Positions 44,391 through 52,097 of a stretch of 64,000 nt of DNA are shown here, in pieces. Each line of letters begins with the position of its first letter. The stretch's first letter is position 1. The stretch comes from an uncultured Collinsella sp. (GTDB lineage Bacteria > Actinomycetota > Coriobacteriia > Coriobacteriales > Coriobacteriaceae), in the NCBI GenBank assembly GCA_958403385.1, contig CATXXC010000003.1, forward strand, positions 1-64,000, given 5' to 3'. The position numbers and the translations under genes are program-made. A model generated the notes under the pieces. The model was not told the origin of the DNA, did no database searches, and was given only the letters and a program-made list of their open reading frames with translations.

Positions 44391-45563
44391 CTATCTAATC
44401 GGCTCGGCGTCTTCCCTGAGAATCGAAAGATACTCTTCATACCCGTACTGCCGGTATCTCTGTCTTGACTCGTCGAGCGGACGGAGGATACCCAATTCTT
44501 CAAATGATTTGACGAGCGCGCTCGCGGTACTCCTGCCGATATCGAGTTGGGCAGCGATGAATGCGGTGTCGACGATGGGGTGCTCTTCAAGAATGCCCAA
44601 CAGCCTTTGCCCGTTTGCAGCAGTCCTTCCGAGATTTTCGGTAATGGTTGCTGTGGAACGGTTATGGAGGTCAACAAGGTTTTTTAAAGACCCTACCGAG
44701 TCCTTCGCACTTTCGAGAAGACTGTTGCAGAAAAACTCTATCCATTCCTCGTAAGTGCCTCTCTCCCTTACGGATGTGAGTTGCCGGTAGTACTCGCTTC
44801 GATTTTTCTTGAACTGGAACGATGGATAGAACAAGCAAGAATGAAGAACGCCATCATTGATGAGCATAAGTGTAATGAGAAGCCTGCCCAGGCGACCGTT
44901 TCCGTCTAGGAATGGATGGGCAGTTTCAAATTGGTAATGGACGAGCGCCGCCCGCACAATCGGATCCATTTCGACTTGAGGCTCATTGATAAAGCGTTCG
45001 AGGTCCTGGAGCGTGTTACTCAAATCTTCAATGTTTGGAGGGACAAACGATGCGGTTGCAATGGTGCAGCCTGAGGGGCCAATCCAGTTTTGTGAGGAGC
45101 GCAGCTCGCCTGGATTCTTCTCCGTTCCGCGCACTCCGTCCAGCAGGACCGCATGAACTTGCCTAAGAAGTCTCGTGCACAAGGGCATCTTTTTGAGCAG
45201 TTCTACGCCGCGGTCGACAGCACGGACGTAATTCACGACGTCTGCAACATCTTTATGATGGAGTTGTGTTTGCGATGGACTAAGTAGGTCGTCAAACGTG
45301 CACTGGGTTCCCTCAATTTGCGAAGAAAGGAGTGCTTCTTTGCGCACGTACATTGTCAGATACATGTCGGCGTTGGGAACAAAGTAGAGCATGCCTTCAA
45401 GCTCTCCAAGCTTTCGTGAGCATGCGGAAAGCGTGCGATAGGTTTCCTCGGTGAGGTTTAGCTGCCTCAATGATTGCAAGGGCGTTGGAAAAAACGAATA
45501 GTAAGCCAATTTCCCCGATAGATTATTGCGGAGCGTTCCCTGGCCGTTCTCCTCGATTTGCAT
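44391..45563 (-). CDS. Fic-domain protein with C-terminal winged helix
   Basis: A 390-residue Fic family protein, predicted AMP-transferase. The active-site loop is HPFLDGNGRLGR with catalytic H216; the autoinhibitory helix SSQIEGT lies at about 80-86 in the N-terminal domain (class II). The C-terminal 70 residues (LDIGRSTASALVKSFEELGIL) look like a winged helix-turn-helix, suggesting autoregulation. ATG 45563 follows GGAGG; an in-frame ATG at 45575 is weaker. The gene has lower GC than its neighbours and is bracketed by two copies of one palindrome, suggesting transfer as a cassette. Confidence 0.88.
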   Translation of the reverse strand: MQIEENGQGTLRNNLSGKLAYYSFFPTPLQSLRQLNLTEETYRTLSACSRKLGELEGMLYFVPNADMYLTMYVRKEALLSSQIEGTQCTFDDLLSPSQTQLHHKDVADVVNYVRAVDRGVELLKKMPLCTRLLRQVHAVLLDGVRGTEKNPGELRSSQNWIGPSGCTIATASFVPPNIEDLSNTLQDLERFINEPQVEMDPIVRAALVHYQFETAHPFLDGNGRLGRLLITLMLINDGVLHSCLFYPSFQFKKNRSEYYRQLTSVRERGTYEEWIEFFCNSLLESAKDSVGSLKNLVDLHNRSTATITENLGRTAANGQRLLGILEEHPIVDTAFIAAQLDIGRSTASALVKSFEELGILRPLDESRQRYRQYGYEEYLSILREDAEPIR

Positions 45564-45590
45564 CGCGCCCTCCATATCTTTAGTGCCGGA

Positions 45591-45692
45591 AACTCGTTAT
45601 TAGGCCAATCATATCAATTCTAATAACGAGTTTAAGGATTAAATAGTTATTAGAATTGATGTAAACAATCTAATGATGAGAAGTCGTTATTA
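45591..45692 (-). promoter_or_regulatory. Operator-promoter region of the Fic gene
   Basis: An AT-rich 100-bp region. AACTCGTTATTAG (45591-45603) is the exact complement of 45620-45632, and ATCAATTCTAATAAC (45613-45627) is the exact complement of 45646-45660; GTCGTTATTA recurs at 45683-45692. All share GTTATTAG. On the minus strand TTGTTT and TATTTA, 17 bases apart, lie among them. It is probably the binding site of the Fic protein's own winged helix or of another repressor. Confidence 0.6.
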
Positions 45693-45739
45693 CTTGACCA
45701 TGGAGCTCGGCTTGGTACAGGGGGGGGGTCATCCAAAAT

Positions 45740-45809
45740 GAACGTGGATAATCTCCCGTTTTTGGCTCGGTGACGGCCTCAAAGTCAAAGTGGGAGATTA
45801 TCCACGCTC
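45740..45809. repeat. Palindrome at the right edge of the Fic cassette
   Basis: GAACGTGGATAATCTCCC (45740-45757) pairs with 45792-45809 at 17 of 18 positions, with a 34-base loop. It is a second copy of the element at 44301-44364. A run of nine G (45720-45728) lies just before it. Confidence 0.85.
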
Positions 45810-46148
45810 GTTAGTTAAGCGTCCGAAAATCCACACTCGCCAAACCTACCAAAAAGGGACGGGTTTATTTTGGCACGTTTCGGTAGGTATCAGGAGGTGC
45901 CAGGAGCGGGGTGGCGGCGGGGTGCCGCTGCGAAAAGAAGTATCGGGTTTGGCGTGCCCGCTTCTGCCCGTCCCGCGCGTGGGCGATACTCGGCTTATCG
46001 AACCGCGATGCAAAGGAGATGCTCATCCCACGAGCACTACCGGGAAGGGCTTGCGATTCGAGTCCCCACCTTAGCATTTGAACCATTTGGCACTATAATT
46101 ACCGTAGGCATGCGCACAACGTTGCGCTTAATCAAGAGGAGAAAACGT
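45810..46148. other. Gene-free region before the PTS IIA gene
   Basis: It contains a hairpin ACCTACC (45846-45852) with GGTAGGT (45886-45892) holding AAAAAGGGACGGGTTTATTTT, akin to the palindrome at 54593-54662. The remainder to 46080 has a tRNA-like word GATTCGAGTCC but no cloverleaf that I could close. Nothing else is supported except the GAGGAG ribosome site at about 46136. Confidence 0.5.
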
Positions 46149-46685
46149 ATGGGTCTGTTTGATATGTTCAAGAAGAAGGCTGAGCCCGCGGCTGCCGCTG
46201 CTCCGGCCTCCATCTCTGCTTCTGCCGGCGCCGACGTGCTGTGCTCGCCCGTCAAGGGCAAGGTCATCAAGATGGCCGACGTGCCCGATCCCGTCTTTGG
46301 TGGCGAGGTTCTGGGCAAGGGCTGTGCCGTGTGGCCCGAGGACGATCTGGTCTACGCTCCCTGCGACGGTAAGGTGACCGTCACCATGGGTCACGCCGTG
46401 GGCCTGCAGTCCGATAGCGGCATCGAGGTTCTGGTGCACGTTGGCGTCGATACCGTCAACATGAACGGCGATGGCTTCGAGGGCTTCGTCAAGGCCGACG
46501 ACGTTGTGAAGGCTGGCCAGCCCATACTCAAGATCGACCGCGCCAAGATCGCCGCTGCCGGTTACAAGGACTGCGTCGTCGTGGCCGTGTCCAACACCGC
46601 CGAGTTTGCCGATGTCGAGCTCACCGTTGAGGCAGAGTCCGCCGTCGCCGCCGGTGACGCCATCGTCAAGGTCGTCCGCAAGTAA
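46149..46685 (+). CDS. crr: PTS glucose-type IIA protein
   Basis: A 178-residue EIIA-Glc (PTS_EIIA_1) protein. After a short Lys-rich and Ala-rich leader (1-30), the domain shows the signature VHVGVDTVNMNG with the phosphorylated histidine, preceded by SDSGIEVL-type strand, and VFGGEVLGKGCAVWP with the second histidine position replaced in context DDLVYAP. GAGGAG precedes ATG 46149. It is a stand-alone IIA gene with a terminator, so it probably serves PTS permeases encoded elsewhere and may act in catabolite control. Confidence 0.9.
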   Translation: MGLFDMFKKKAEPAAAAAPASISASAGADVLCSPVKGKVIKMADVPDPVFGGEVLGKGCAVWPEDDLVYAPCDGKVTVTMGHAVGLQSDSGIEVLVHVGVDTVNMNGDGFEGFVKADDVVKAGQPILKIDRAKIAAAGYKDCVVVAVSNTAEFADVELTVEAESAVAAGDAIVKVVRK

Positions 46686-46711
46686 ACTGCGGCATCCAAA
46701 GGCTGTGCGAG

Positions 46712-46740
46712 GGTGGTCGGGTTTTCCGGCCACCTTTTTT
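46712..46740 (+). terminator. Intrinsic terminator after crr
   Basis: GGTGGTCGG pairs with CCGGCCACC across a short TTTT loop and is followed by six T. It ends 27-55 bases after the crr stop. Confidence 0.85.
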
Positions 46741-46921
46741 ATTGCACCGCGGGAAAGCGTTTTATTGCACGTTGGGTGGGCTTGCAAACCGTTCGGACGC
46801 TAAAACGAACCGACCGCGCCTTCGCGTTGCCGAGGGTGTTCATAAGTGGATAGTATGGGCTTACTTATTACAACGTGTGCCGCGTCCGGGAAGCGCGGTG
46901 CCGCTCATTGGGAGGAACAAC

Positions 46922-47479
46922 ATGAAAAAGAAGCTGCTGCTTGCGCCCCTCATGGCCGTCTTGGTTGCATGCGTGGTCGTGCTTTCCGGCTGTGGAGGTC
47001 CTTCGGTTGAGGAGCTCATCACCGAGGATCTTACGACGCAGTTTGATGAGGTCAAGAACGGTGGCGACGACTTCCTTTCTGGTCTGGAGGAGGCTTCGGG
47101 CGACGAGTTCGAGCAGCTGGGTATCGATCCCAAGGAGTACGCCAAGACCTATCTTGAGGGCTTTGACTACAAGATCGGCGACGTGACGGTCGACGAGGAC
47201 AAGGGTGTCGCGACCGCCGAGGTCTCTATTACATGCAAATCTATGAACAAGATCGTCGAGGACTTCTCCACCCAGTATCAGGAGAAGGTCGCTGCGCTTG
47301 ACACGGTTCCTTCCGATGACGAGCTGTACAAGATGGCCGGTCAGGTTATGGTCGATGTGACCAAGGCCACCGAGCCCAGGAAGACCACGGTTATCTTCAA
47401 GTACACCTGCAACGACGATGGCGAGTGGTCTGCCGACGACTCCGTCAACTCCGAGATGATGGATGCAATGCTGAGCTAG
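46922..47479 (+). CDS. Small secreted lipoprotein
   Basis: A 185-residue lipoprotein. Signal peptide MKKKLLLAPLMAVLVACVVV ends in the lipobox LSGC (cysteine about residue 24). The mature part is a mixed alpha/beta domain, acidic, with GVATAEVSITCKSMNKIV and VIFKYTCNDDGEW, a pattern seen in DUF5105/DUF4878-type lipoproteins. GGGAGG lies seven bases before the ATG. The variable-arm hairpin element (copy 2) follows the stop by 19 bases. Function unknown. Confidence 0.8.
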   Translation: MKKKLLLAPLMAVLVACVVVLSGCGGPSVEELITEDLTTQFDEVKNGGDDFLSGLEEASGDEFEQLGIDPKEYAKTYLEGFDYKIGDVTVDEDKGVATAEVSITCKSMNKIVEDFSTQYQEKVAALDTVPSDDELYKMAGQVMVDVTKATEPRKTTVIFKYTCNDDGEWSADDSVNSEMMDAMLS

Positions 47480-47603
47480 TTCGTTGCGCGGTAGTTCGTT
47501 ACGGCGTTTTACCAAACGCCGTAACTGCTCGACGCTGCAAACGCCCCTAAGCGGCAATCTGACGTTCAATTTCAAGGGCGCGACCAGAAGGTCAGCGCCC
47601 TTT

Positions 47604-48352
47604 CATTCAAGACTTTAGTCCGCTGGCCGCGCAGCGGCCAGCTTTAAACCACCCGCTACGCGGGTGGAGACAAACGGCTTTACAAAGCCACCCCTCCGAC
47701 CGATATTGACGATTGTTCAGGCCGTCAAGAATTCGAGTCGAAGGGGTGGTCGCCATGGCCCAGAAGGCCTACAGCCTTTCCCACACGAAGTGGATGTGCA
47801 AGTACCACATCGTGTTCACGCCGAAGTATAGGCGCAAAGTGATCTACAACCAAATCAGGAGCGACATAGGGGAGATCCTCAGGAAGCTGTGCGAGTGCAG
47901 GGGGATCGAGATAATCGAGGGGCACCTGATGCCCGACCACGTGCACGTGCTGCTGGCGATCCCGCCGAAGTACAGCGTCGCGAGCGTCATGGGCTACCTG
48001 AAGGGGAAGAGCTCGCTGATGATATTCGACAGGCACGCCAACCTCAAGTACAAGTTCGGCAACAGGAAGTTCTGGGCGGAGGGCTACTACGTGTCCACCG
48101 TCGGCCTGAACGAGGCGACGATCGCCAAGTACATCAGGGAGCAGGAGTCCCACGACATCGCGCTGGACAAGCTGAGCGTGAAGGAGTACGAGGACCCCTT
48201 CAAGAGGGGGTGATCCCGCCGGTTCGACCGGCGCGCCACGGGTCAAGATGCACTAGGCCTGGACGAAGTCCGGGCCCGCGCCTTTAGACGCGAGCCCGGG
48301 GCCCGTGGGTTATACCCTAAGAGCAAACCACCCTTTTTAAGGGTGGTTCTGA
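47604..48352. mobile_element. IS200-like insertion sequence (TnpA only)
   Basis: The ends are set by comparison with the uninterrupted repeat at 44037-44228: left flank ...GTCAGCGCCCTTT, right flank TTTCACGTCACC. About 749 bp long. Left-end hairpins: GGCCGC/GCGGCC near 47625-47641 and CCACCCGC/GCGGGTGG near 47648-47668. Right-end hairpins: CGGGCCCGCGCC region and the perfect AACCACCCTT/AAGGGTGGTT at 48326-48348. There are no terminal inverted repeats and no target duplication, as expected for single-strand transposition. It carries only tnpA. End positions are accurate to a few bases. Confidence 0.82.
47755..48213 (+). CDS. tnpA: IS200/IS605-family transposase TnpA
   Basis: A 152-residue Y1 HUH transposase. 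The HUH motif is HVH in LMPDHVHVLL, and the catalytic tyrosine is in IAKYIREQE near the C-terminus; GYYVSTVGLNEATI precedes it as in the family. ATG 47755 follows AGGGGTGG. Full length and intact. The enzyme acts on single-stranded ends that fold as hairpins, consistent with the structures at both ends of the element. Confidence 0.95.
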   Translation: MAQKAYSLSHTKWMCKYHIVFTPKYRRKVIYNQIRSDIGEILRKLCECRGIEIIEGHLMPDHVHVLLAIPPKYSVASVMGYLKGKSSLMIFDRHANLKYKFGNRKFWAEGYYVSTVGLNEATIAKYIREQESHDIALDKLSVKEYEDPFKRG

Positions 48353-48417
48353 TTTCACGTCACCTTGCTCGCTTAGGGGCGTTTTCGCTGTCCGTTCTCT
48401 ACCTGCGGCGTTGCCAT

Positions 48418-48674
48418 GGTGGTCATTGGGGCGGCACTTGGGGACGTTCCTTTTCTGCCGGTAGTTGGGGACACTCCTTGTGCCAGCGTTGCATCGAGTG
48501 CTTGGGAAGATGCGACCCGGTTTTTGGCCGAATAGTGGGTCGCATTTTCCGGATGGGGTGGGTTGCGGAAAGTGCGACCCGGAATATTGCTCTGAAATGG
48601 GATGCGGTTTCCCTGATGCGTCTCAAACGGAAAGCGCATCCCATTCCGGAGCTCCAAAACGGGATGCGCTTTCC
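48418..48674. repeat. Mixed hairpins: GGGGAC fragments and GCGACCC/GGGATGCG palindromes
   Basis: GGGGAC words recur at 48425-48482 (CATTGGGGCGG, TTGGGGACGTTCC, TTGGGGACACTCC). Then ATGCGACCC (48510-48518) pairs with GGGTCGCAT (48538-48546). AATGGGATGCGGTTTCC (48596-48612) pairs with 48629-48645 at 16 of 17 positions, and a third GGGATGCGCTTTCC follows at 48661-48674. The region lies downstream of the phosphatase gene and contains no gene. Confidence 0.7.
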
Positions 48675-48716
48675 GCGCGGAAGAATTGTCGCAGCTGCGT
48701 TAAGCAGTGTCGCTCG

Positions 48717-49385
48717 TTACTCGCCCAGAATCAGCGCCGCTAGCTCGTCCTGGGTGTCCACCACGTAGTCGGCGTCGGCGGCTTCGAGCTCTGTTCGGCC
48801 GCGGAAGCCCCAGGTGACGCCGGCGCTCTTAAGGCCGGCATTGTGGCCGGTCAGAACATCGACATTCGAATCGCCAACGTAGAGCGTGGTCGCCGGGTCG
48901 GCGCCCAGCTCCTCCATTACATGCAGCGTGACGGGAGCCTCGGGCTTGGGTGGAAACGCGTCGACACGACCCTGCACCAGCGCAAAACGATCGGGGCCAA
49001 AGTACTTTTCGATAAGCGGAGCCGCCGAAATATGGTCCTTGTTGGTGAGCACGGCAAGCTCAACGCCCGCGGCGCGCAGACGGTCGAGCATCTCGACCGT
49101 GCCGGCATAGGGGGCGGTGTGGTCCTCCTTGTGCTCGCCGTAATAAGCCCTAAACTCGGCGAGCGTCTGCTCAAACATGCGGCCGTCGCCCGCGTACTCG
49201 GCGGGCATAAAGCGCTCGACCAGCTTGAGCATGCCGTTTCCCACCTTGTAGCGGTACTCGTCCACGGCAAACGTGGGCCAGCCGTGCATCTCGCAGGTAT
49301 GGTTGCCGGCTGCCGCCAGGTCCTCGAGCGTATTGAGGATGGTGCCGTCCAGATCAAAAATCACATGGGAATAGGCTGCTGCCAT
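48717..49385 (-). CDS. gph: HAD-family phosphatase (phosphoglycolate phosphatase-like)
   Basis: A 222-residue HAD hydrolase with a small helical cap. Motif I is FDLDGTILNT (nucleophile D10), motif II VLTNK, motif III with KPEAP, and motif IV VGDSNVDVLTG. This is the Gph/PGP subclass, though related enzymes act on other phosphates. ATG 49385 follows AGGAG. It is the last gene of the minus-strand hyp cluster, 125 bp after hypE, and may or may not share its transcript. Confidence 0.88.
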   Translation of the reverse strand: MAAAYSHVIFDLDGTILNTLEDLAAAGNHTCEMHGWPTFAVDEYRYKVGNGMLKLVERFMPAEYAGDGRMFEQTLAEFRAYYGEHKEDHTAPYAGTVEMLDRLRAAGVELAVLTNKDHISAAPLIEKYFGPDRFALVQGRVDAFPPKPEAPVTLHVMEELGADPATTLYVGDSNVDVLTGHNAGLKSAGVTWGFRGRTELEAADADYVVDTQDELAALILGE

Positions 49386-49510
49386 GGGTGCTCCTGCCGT
49401 TTGAGTTGTAAAGCGCACCCCATGATACTGGGCTTGCGTGTCGGGCGCGTTTGGAATCTGAACATCTTTAACGGCATCGGGGCGCATCGCGCCAGCGCAA
49501 GCCTTTGCCG

Positions 49511-50545
49511 CTAGCAAATCCTCGGCAGCTGCTCTCCCACGAGCATGTCGAGGATACGCGTCGAGCCCCAGCCGGTGCGCACACGCACGGCGGGACGAGC
49601 ACCTTCGGCGACCGGCAGCACGCGACCGATGATGGCGGCGTTCTTGCCGTAGCGGGCGGCGCGCATGGCCGCTAGCGCCGCGTCGGCCTGCTCGGCTGGC
49701 ACCACGGCGACCATCTTGCCCTCGTTTGCCACCTGCAGCACGTCGTAGCCGAGCATCTCGCAGGCGGCCTGCACGTCGGGGCGCACGGGTACGGCGCCCT
49801 CGTCAATCTCCATGGCAACGCCGCTGGCCTGCGCAAACTCGTTGAGCGTGGAGGCCAGGCCTCCGCGCGTGGGGTCGCGGAAGCAGCGCGTGTCGGGGGC
49901 GGCGGCCAGCACGTCGGCAATCAGGTGGTTGAGCGGCGCGGCGTCGCTCTCGATGCTGCTCGAGAACGCCAGGCCCTCGCGCTGGCTCATGATGGCGATA
50001 CCGTGGTCGCCTAGCGTGCCCGAGACCAGGATGACGTCGCCGGGCTGGCAGTTGGCGCCGCTGAGCGTCACGCCCGTAGGAACCTCGCCCACGCCGGCGG
50101 TGTTGATGTAGACGCCGTCGGCCCCGCCGCGCTCGACCACCTTGGTGTCGCCGGTGATGATTTTGACGCCTGCCTCGCGCGCCGTCTCGGCCATGGTCTG
50201 CACAATCTGACGCAGTTTATCCATGGGATAGCCCTCTTCGAGGATAAAGCCGCACGAAAGGTAGCGCACGTTGGCGCCCGAGGTCGCGACGTCGTTGACG
50301 GTTCCGCACACGGCGAGCCTGCCGATATTGCCGCCGGGAAAGAACTGCGGCGTCACCACAAAGCTGTCGGTCGACATGGCGATGTGCCCGCTCGCGGGCA
50401 GGGCGGCGACACCGGCATCGTTGCCTTCGAGCAGCTCGGGCGACCCAAAGGCATCCAGGAAGACCTCGTCGATAATGCGCTTCATCATCTGCCCGCCGGA
50501 GCCGTGGCCCAGCAGGACAGTGCTATCGGTGACGCTATGGGACAT
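49511..50545 (-). CDS. hypE: Hydrogenase maturation protein HypE
   Basis: A 344-residue AIR-synthase-like ATPase that dehydrates the carbamoyl group on its own C-terminal cysteine to a thiocyanate, the cyanide source of the [NiFe] centre. The C-terminus is PRIC, the required invariant end. Nucleotide-site glycines are in LGHGSGGQMMKR and the metal-binding GNDAGVA and NDVATSGA motifs are present. It partners HypF and follows hypD by 48 bp. Confidence 0.96.
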   Translation of the reverse strand: MSHSVTDSTVLLGHGSGGQMMKRIIDEVFLDAFGSPELLEGNDAGVAALPASGHIAMSTDSFVVTPQFFPGGNIGRLAVCGTVNDVATSGANVRYLSCGFILEEGYPMDKLRQIVQTMAETAREAGVKIITGDTKVVERGGADGVYINTAGVGEVPTGVTLSGANCQPGDVILVSGTLGDHGIAIMSQREGLAFSSSIESDAAPLNHLIADVLAAAPDTRCFRDPTRGGLASTLNEFAQASGVAMEIDEGAVPVRPDVQAACEMLGYDVLQVANEGKMVAVVPAEQADAALAAMRAARYGKNAAIIGRVLPVAEGARPAVRVRTGWGSTRILDMLVGEQLPRIC

Positions 50546-50593
50546 ATCGAAAACTCCAATCGTGGTGCGTCTGGTGCGTGGGGGGCGTTCGGG

Positions 50594-51706
50594 CTAGCGT
50601 TGGTAACGGTAGTACGCAGCGCAGCTGCCTTCCGAGCTCACCATGCACGGGCCAACAGGATGCTCGGGCGTGCAGACGTGGCCGAACAGCGGACAGTCGC
50701 TCGGCGCTATGGCCCCGCGCAGTACGTCGCCGCAACGGCATCCGCGCGGCTCGACCGTCGGTTCAACGGGCACGTCATAGCGGGTGCCGGCGTCAAAACG
50801 CGAGAACTCGGGACGGATGGAAAGGCCCGAGGCGGCAATCGGTCCCAGCCCGCGCCACGTGGTATCGCACGGCTCAAACACCTGCTCGACCAGCTGGCGT
50901 GCTACGGGATTGCCGTCCGCATTGACGCCGCGACGGTACGCGTTGTCGATCGCGGGCTTCCCCTCAACGACCATCTGGACCAGCATGCAGATGCCCTGCA
51001 GAATATCGACCGGTTCAAATCCGGTAACCACGCCCGGGGTCTTAAACTCGTCGGCCAAAAAGCCAAAGGGTGCAAGCCCAGTGATGGTGGCGACATGGCC
51101 CGGCAGGATAAAGCCGTCGATGGTCGTCTCGGGGTCGTTGGCAATCGTGCGCAGCGCCGGTGGCGTGGTCTTGTGGGCGCAATAGACCGAGAAGTTCTGG
51201 AGCCCGCGCGCATCTGCCTCTAGGATGGCGGCGGCGATGGTGGGCGTCGTAGTCTCAAAGCCCACGCCCATAAAGATGACCGGGCGGTCGGGGTTGTGCT
51301 CGGCAATATCGAGCGCATTGAGTGGCGAGTAGACGATGTGGATGTCGCGTCCGGCTGCCTTTTGCGCGGCAAGCGAGGTAGACGATCCGGGCACGCGCAT
51401 CATGTCACCAAAGGTAGTGATGATGGCGCCGTCCATCTTGGCGAGTGCGATTGCGTGGTCGATGTCGCGGTTCGCGGTAACGCAGACGGGGCAGCCCGGG
51501 CCGCTCAACAGTTTGAGCCCCGCCGGCATAATGGAGCGAAAACCATAGCGGCCAATGCTCACGGTATGCGTGCCGCAGACTTCCATAAGGTTGATGCTGC
51601 GGTCGCCGACAAGCTCATGAATGCGGTCGATGAGCTCGCGAGCGAGCCGTGGGTCGCGGAATGCCGAAAAGTCGATACCGGAGTGAACCGGTTGCGCCGC
51701 CGCCAC
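50594..51706 (-). CDS. hypD: Hydrogenase maturation protein HypD
   Basis: A 370-residue 4Fe-4S protein that, with HypC, assembles the Fe(CN)2CO unit. Conserved blocks: MEVCGTHT, GPGCPVCVT, FGDMMRVPGS, GFETTTPTIA, and the C-terminal cysteines CRCGDVLRGAI, CPLFGHVC. The start codon is GTG at 51706, overlapping the hypC stop by one base (TAGTG), so translation is coupled. Confidence 0.96.
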   Translation of the reverse strand: MAAAQPVHSGIDFSAFRDPRLARELIDRIHELVGDRSINLMEVCGTHTVSIGRYGFRSIMPAGLKLLSGPGCPVCVTANRDIDHAIALAKMDGAIITTFGDMMRVPGSSTSLAAQKAAGRDIHIVYSPLNALDIAEHNPDRPVIFMGVGFETTTPTIAAAILEADARGLQNFSVYCAHKTTPPALRTIANDPETTIDGFILPGHVATITGLAPFGFLADEFKTPGVVTGFEPVDILQGICMLVQMVVEGKPAIDNAYRRGVNADGNPVARQLVEQVFEPCDTTWRGLGPIAASGLSIRPEFSRFDAGTRYDVPVEPTVEPRGCRCGDVLRGAIAPSDCPLFGHVCTPEHPVGPCMVSSEGSCAAYYRYQR

Positions 51707-51966
51707 TAGTATGCCTCGGCCGGGTTGGTGGCGAGCTGGTCCTCTTCGACCAGCTCGGTCATGGCGTTGACGAGTTCGAGCGTCTCCTTCGCTTCTTGCT
51801 CGTCGACAATCTGGATGCCAAAGCCGGCGTGTACGAGAACATAGTCACCTACTTGTGCCGTCGGCACAAGTCGCAGCGACACGGGGCGCTCGATGCCCAT
51901 CATGTCGACGGTCGCCTTTAGGCCGTCGTCGCGTTTGACCACTTTACCGGGAACGGCAAGGCACAT
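51706..51966 (-). CDS. hypC: Hydrogenase maturation chaperone HypC
   Basis: An 86-residue HypC/HybG chaperone. The N-terminus MCLAVPGKVV carries the invariant Cys2 that carries the iron centre. GDYVLVHAGFGIQIVDEQEA is the conserved C-terminal block. It precedes hypD directly. The N-terminal 75 residues are typical; the C-terminal extension TELVEEDQLATNPAEAY is variable in the family. Confidence 0.96.
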   Translation of the reverse strand: MCLAVPGKVVKRDDGLKATVDMMGIERPVSLRLVPTAQVGDYVLVHAGFGIQIVDEQEAKETLELVNAMTELVEEDQLATNPAEAY

Positions 51967-52097
51967 AATGTTCCCCTTTTATACGCTTTGCGCTGGATAG
52001 GCGCTTAATAATCCATCAGTTGATGGTAGCGCTCGCGGGGGTTGCGGGCAAACGCGTTACACCTGTGAGACGGCGGCTTGCGGGCTGGCCGAACAGC

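Larger units (their letters stand above)
47498..48415. repeat. Variable-arm hairpin element, copy 2 (split by an IS200-like insertion)
   Basis: The left part is 47498-47603 and the right part 48353-48415, with the insertion between them. It shares the backbone of the element at 44037-44228: TTACGGCGTTT hairpin, GACGCTGC, CAATCTGACGTTCAA, GGGCGCGACC-AGAA-GGTCAGCGCCC, CACGTCACCTTG, CGCTGTCCGTTCTCTACC. But V1 (47539-47554) is AAACGCCCCTAAGCGG and V1' (48368-48385) is CTCGCTTAGGGGCGTTTT, unrelated to copy 1 yet complementary to each other at 15 of 16 positions. Confidence 0.85.

Noticed and set aside
45720..45728. A run of nine G as a phase-variable tract.
   Set aside because: It lies outside any reading frame and not in a recognisable promoter spacer; it could matter only if the Fic promoter extends that far.
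46020..46080. A tRNA-like T-loop word GATTCGAGTCC upstream of crr.
   Set aside because: No acceptor, D or anticodon stem could be paired with it.
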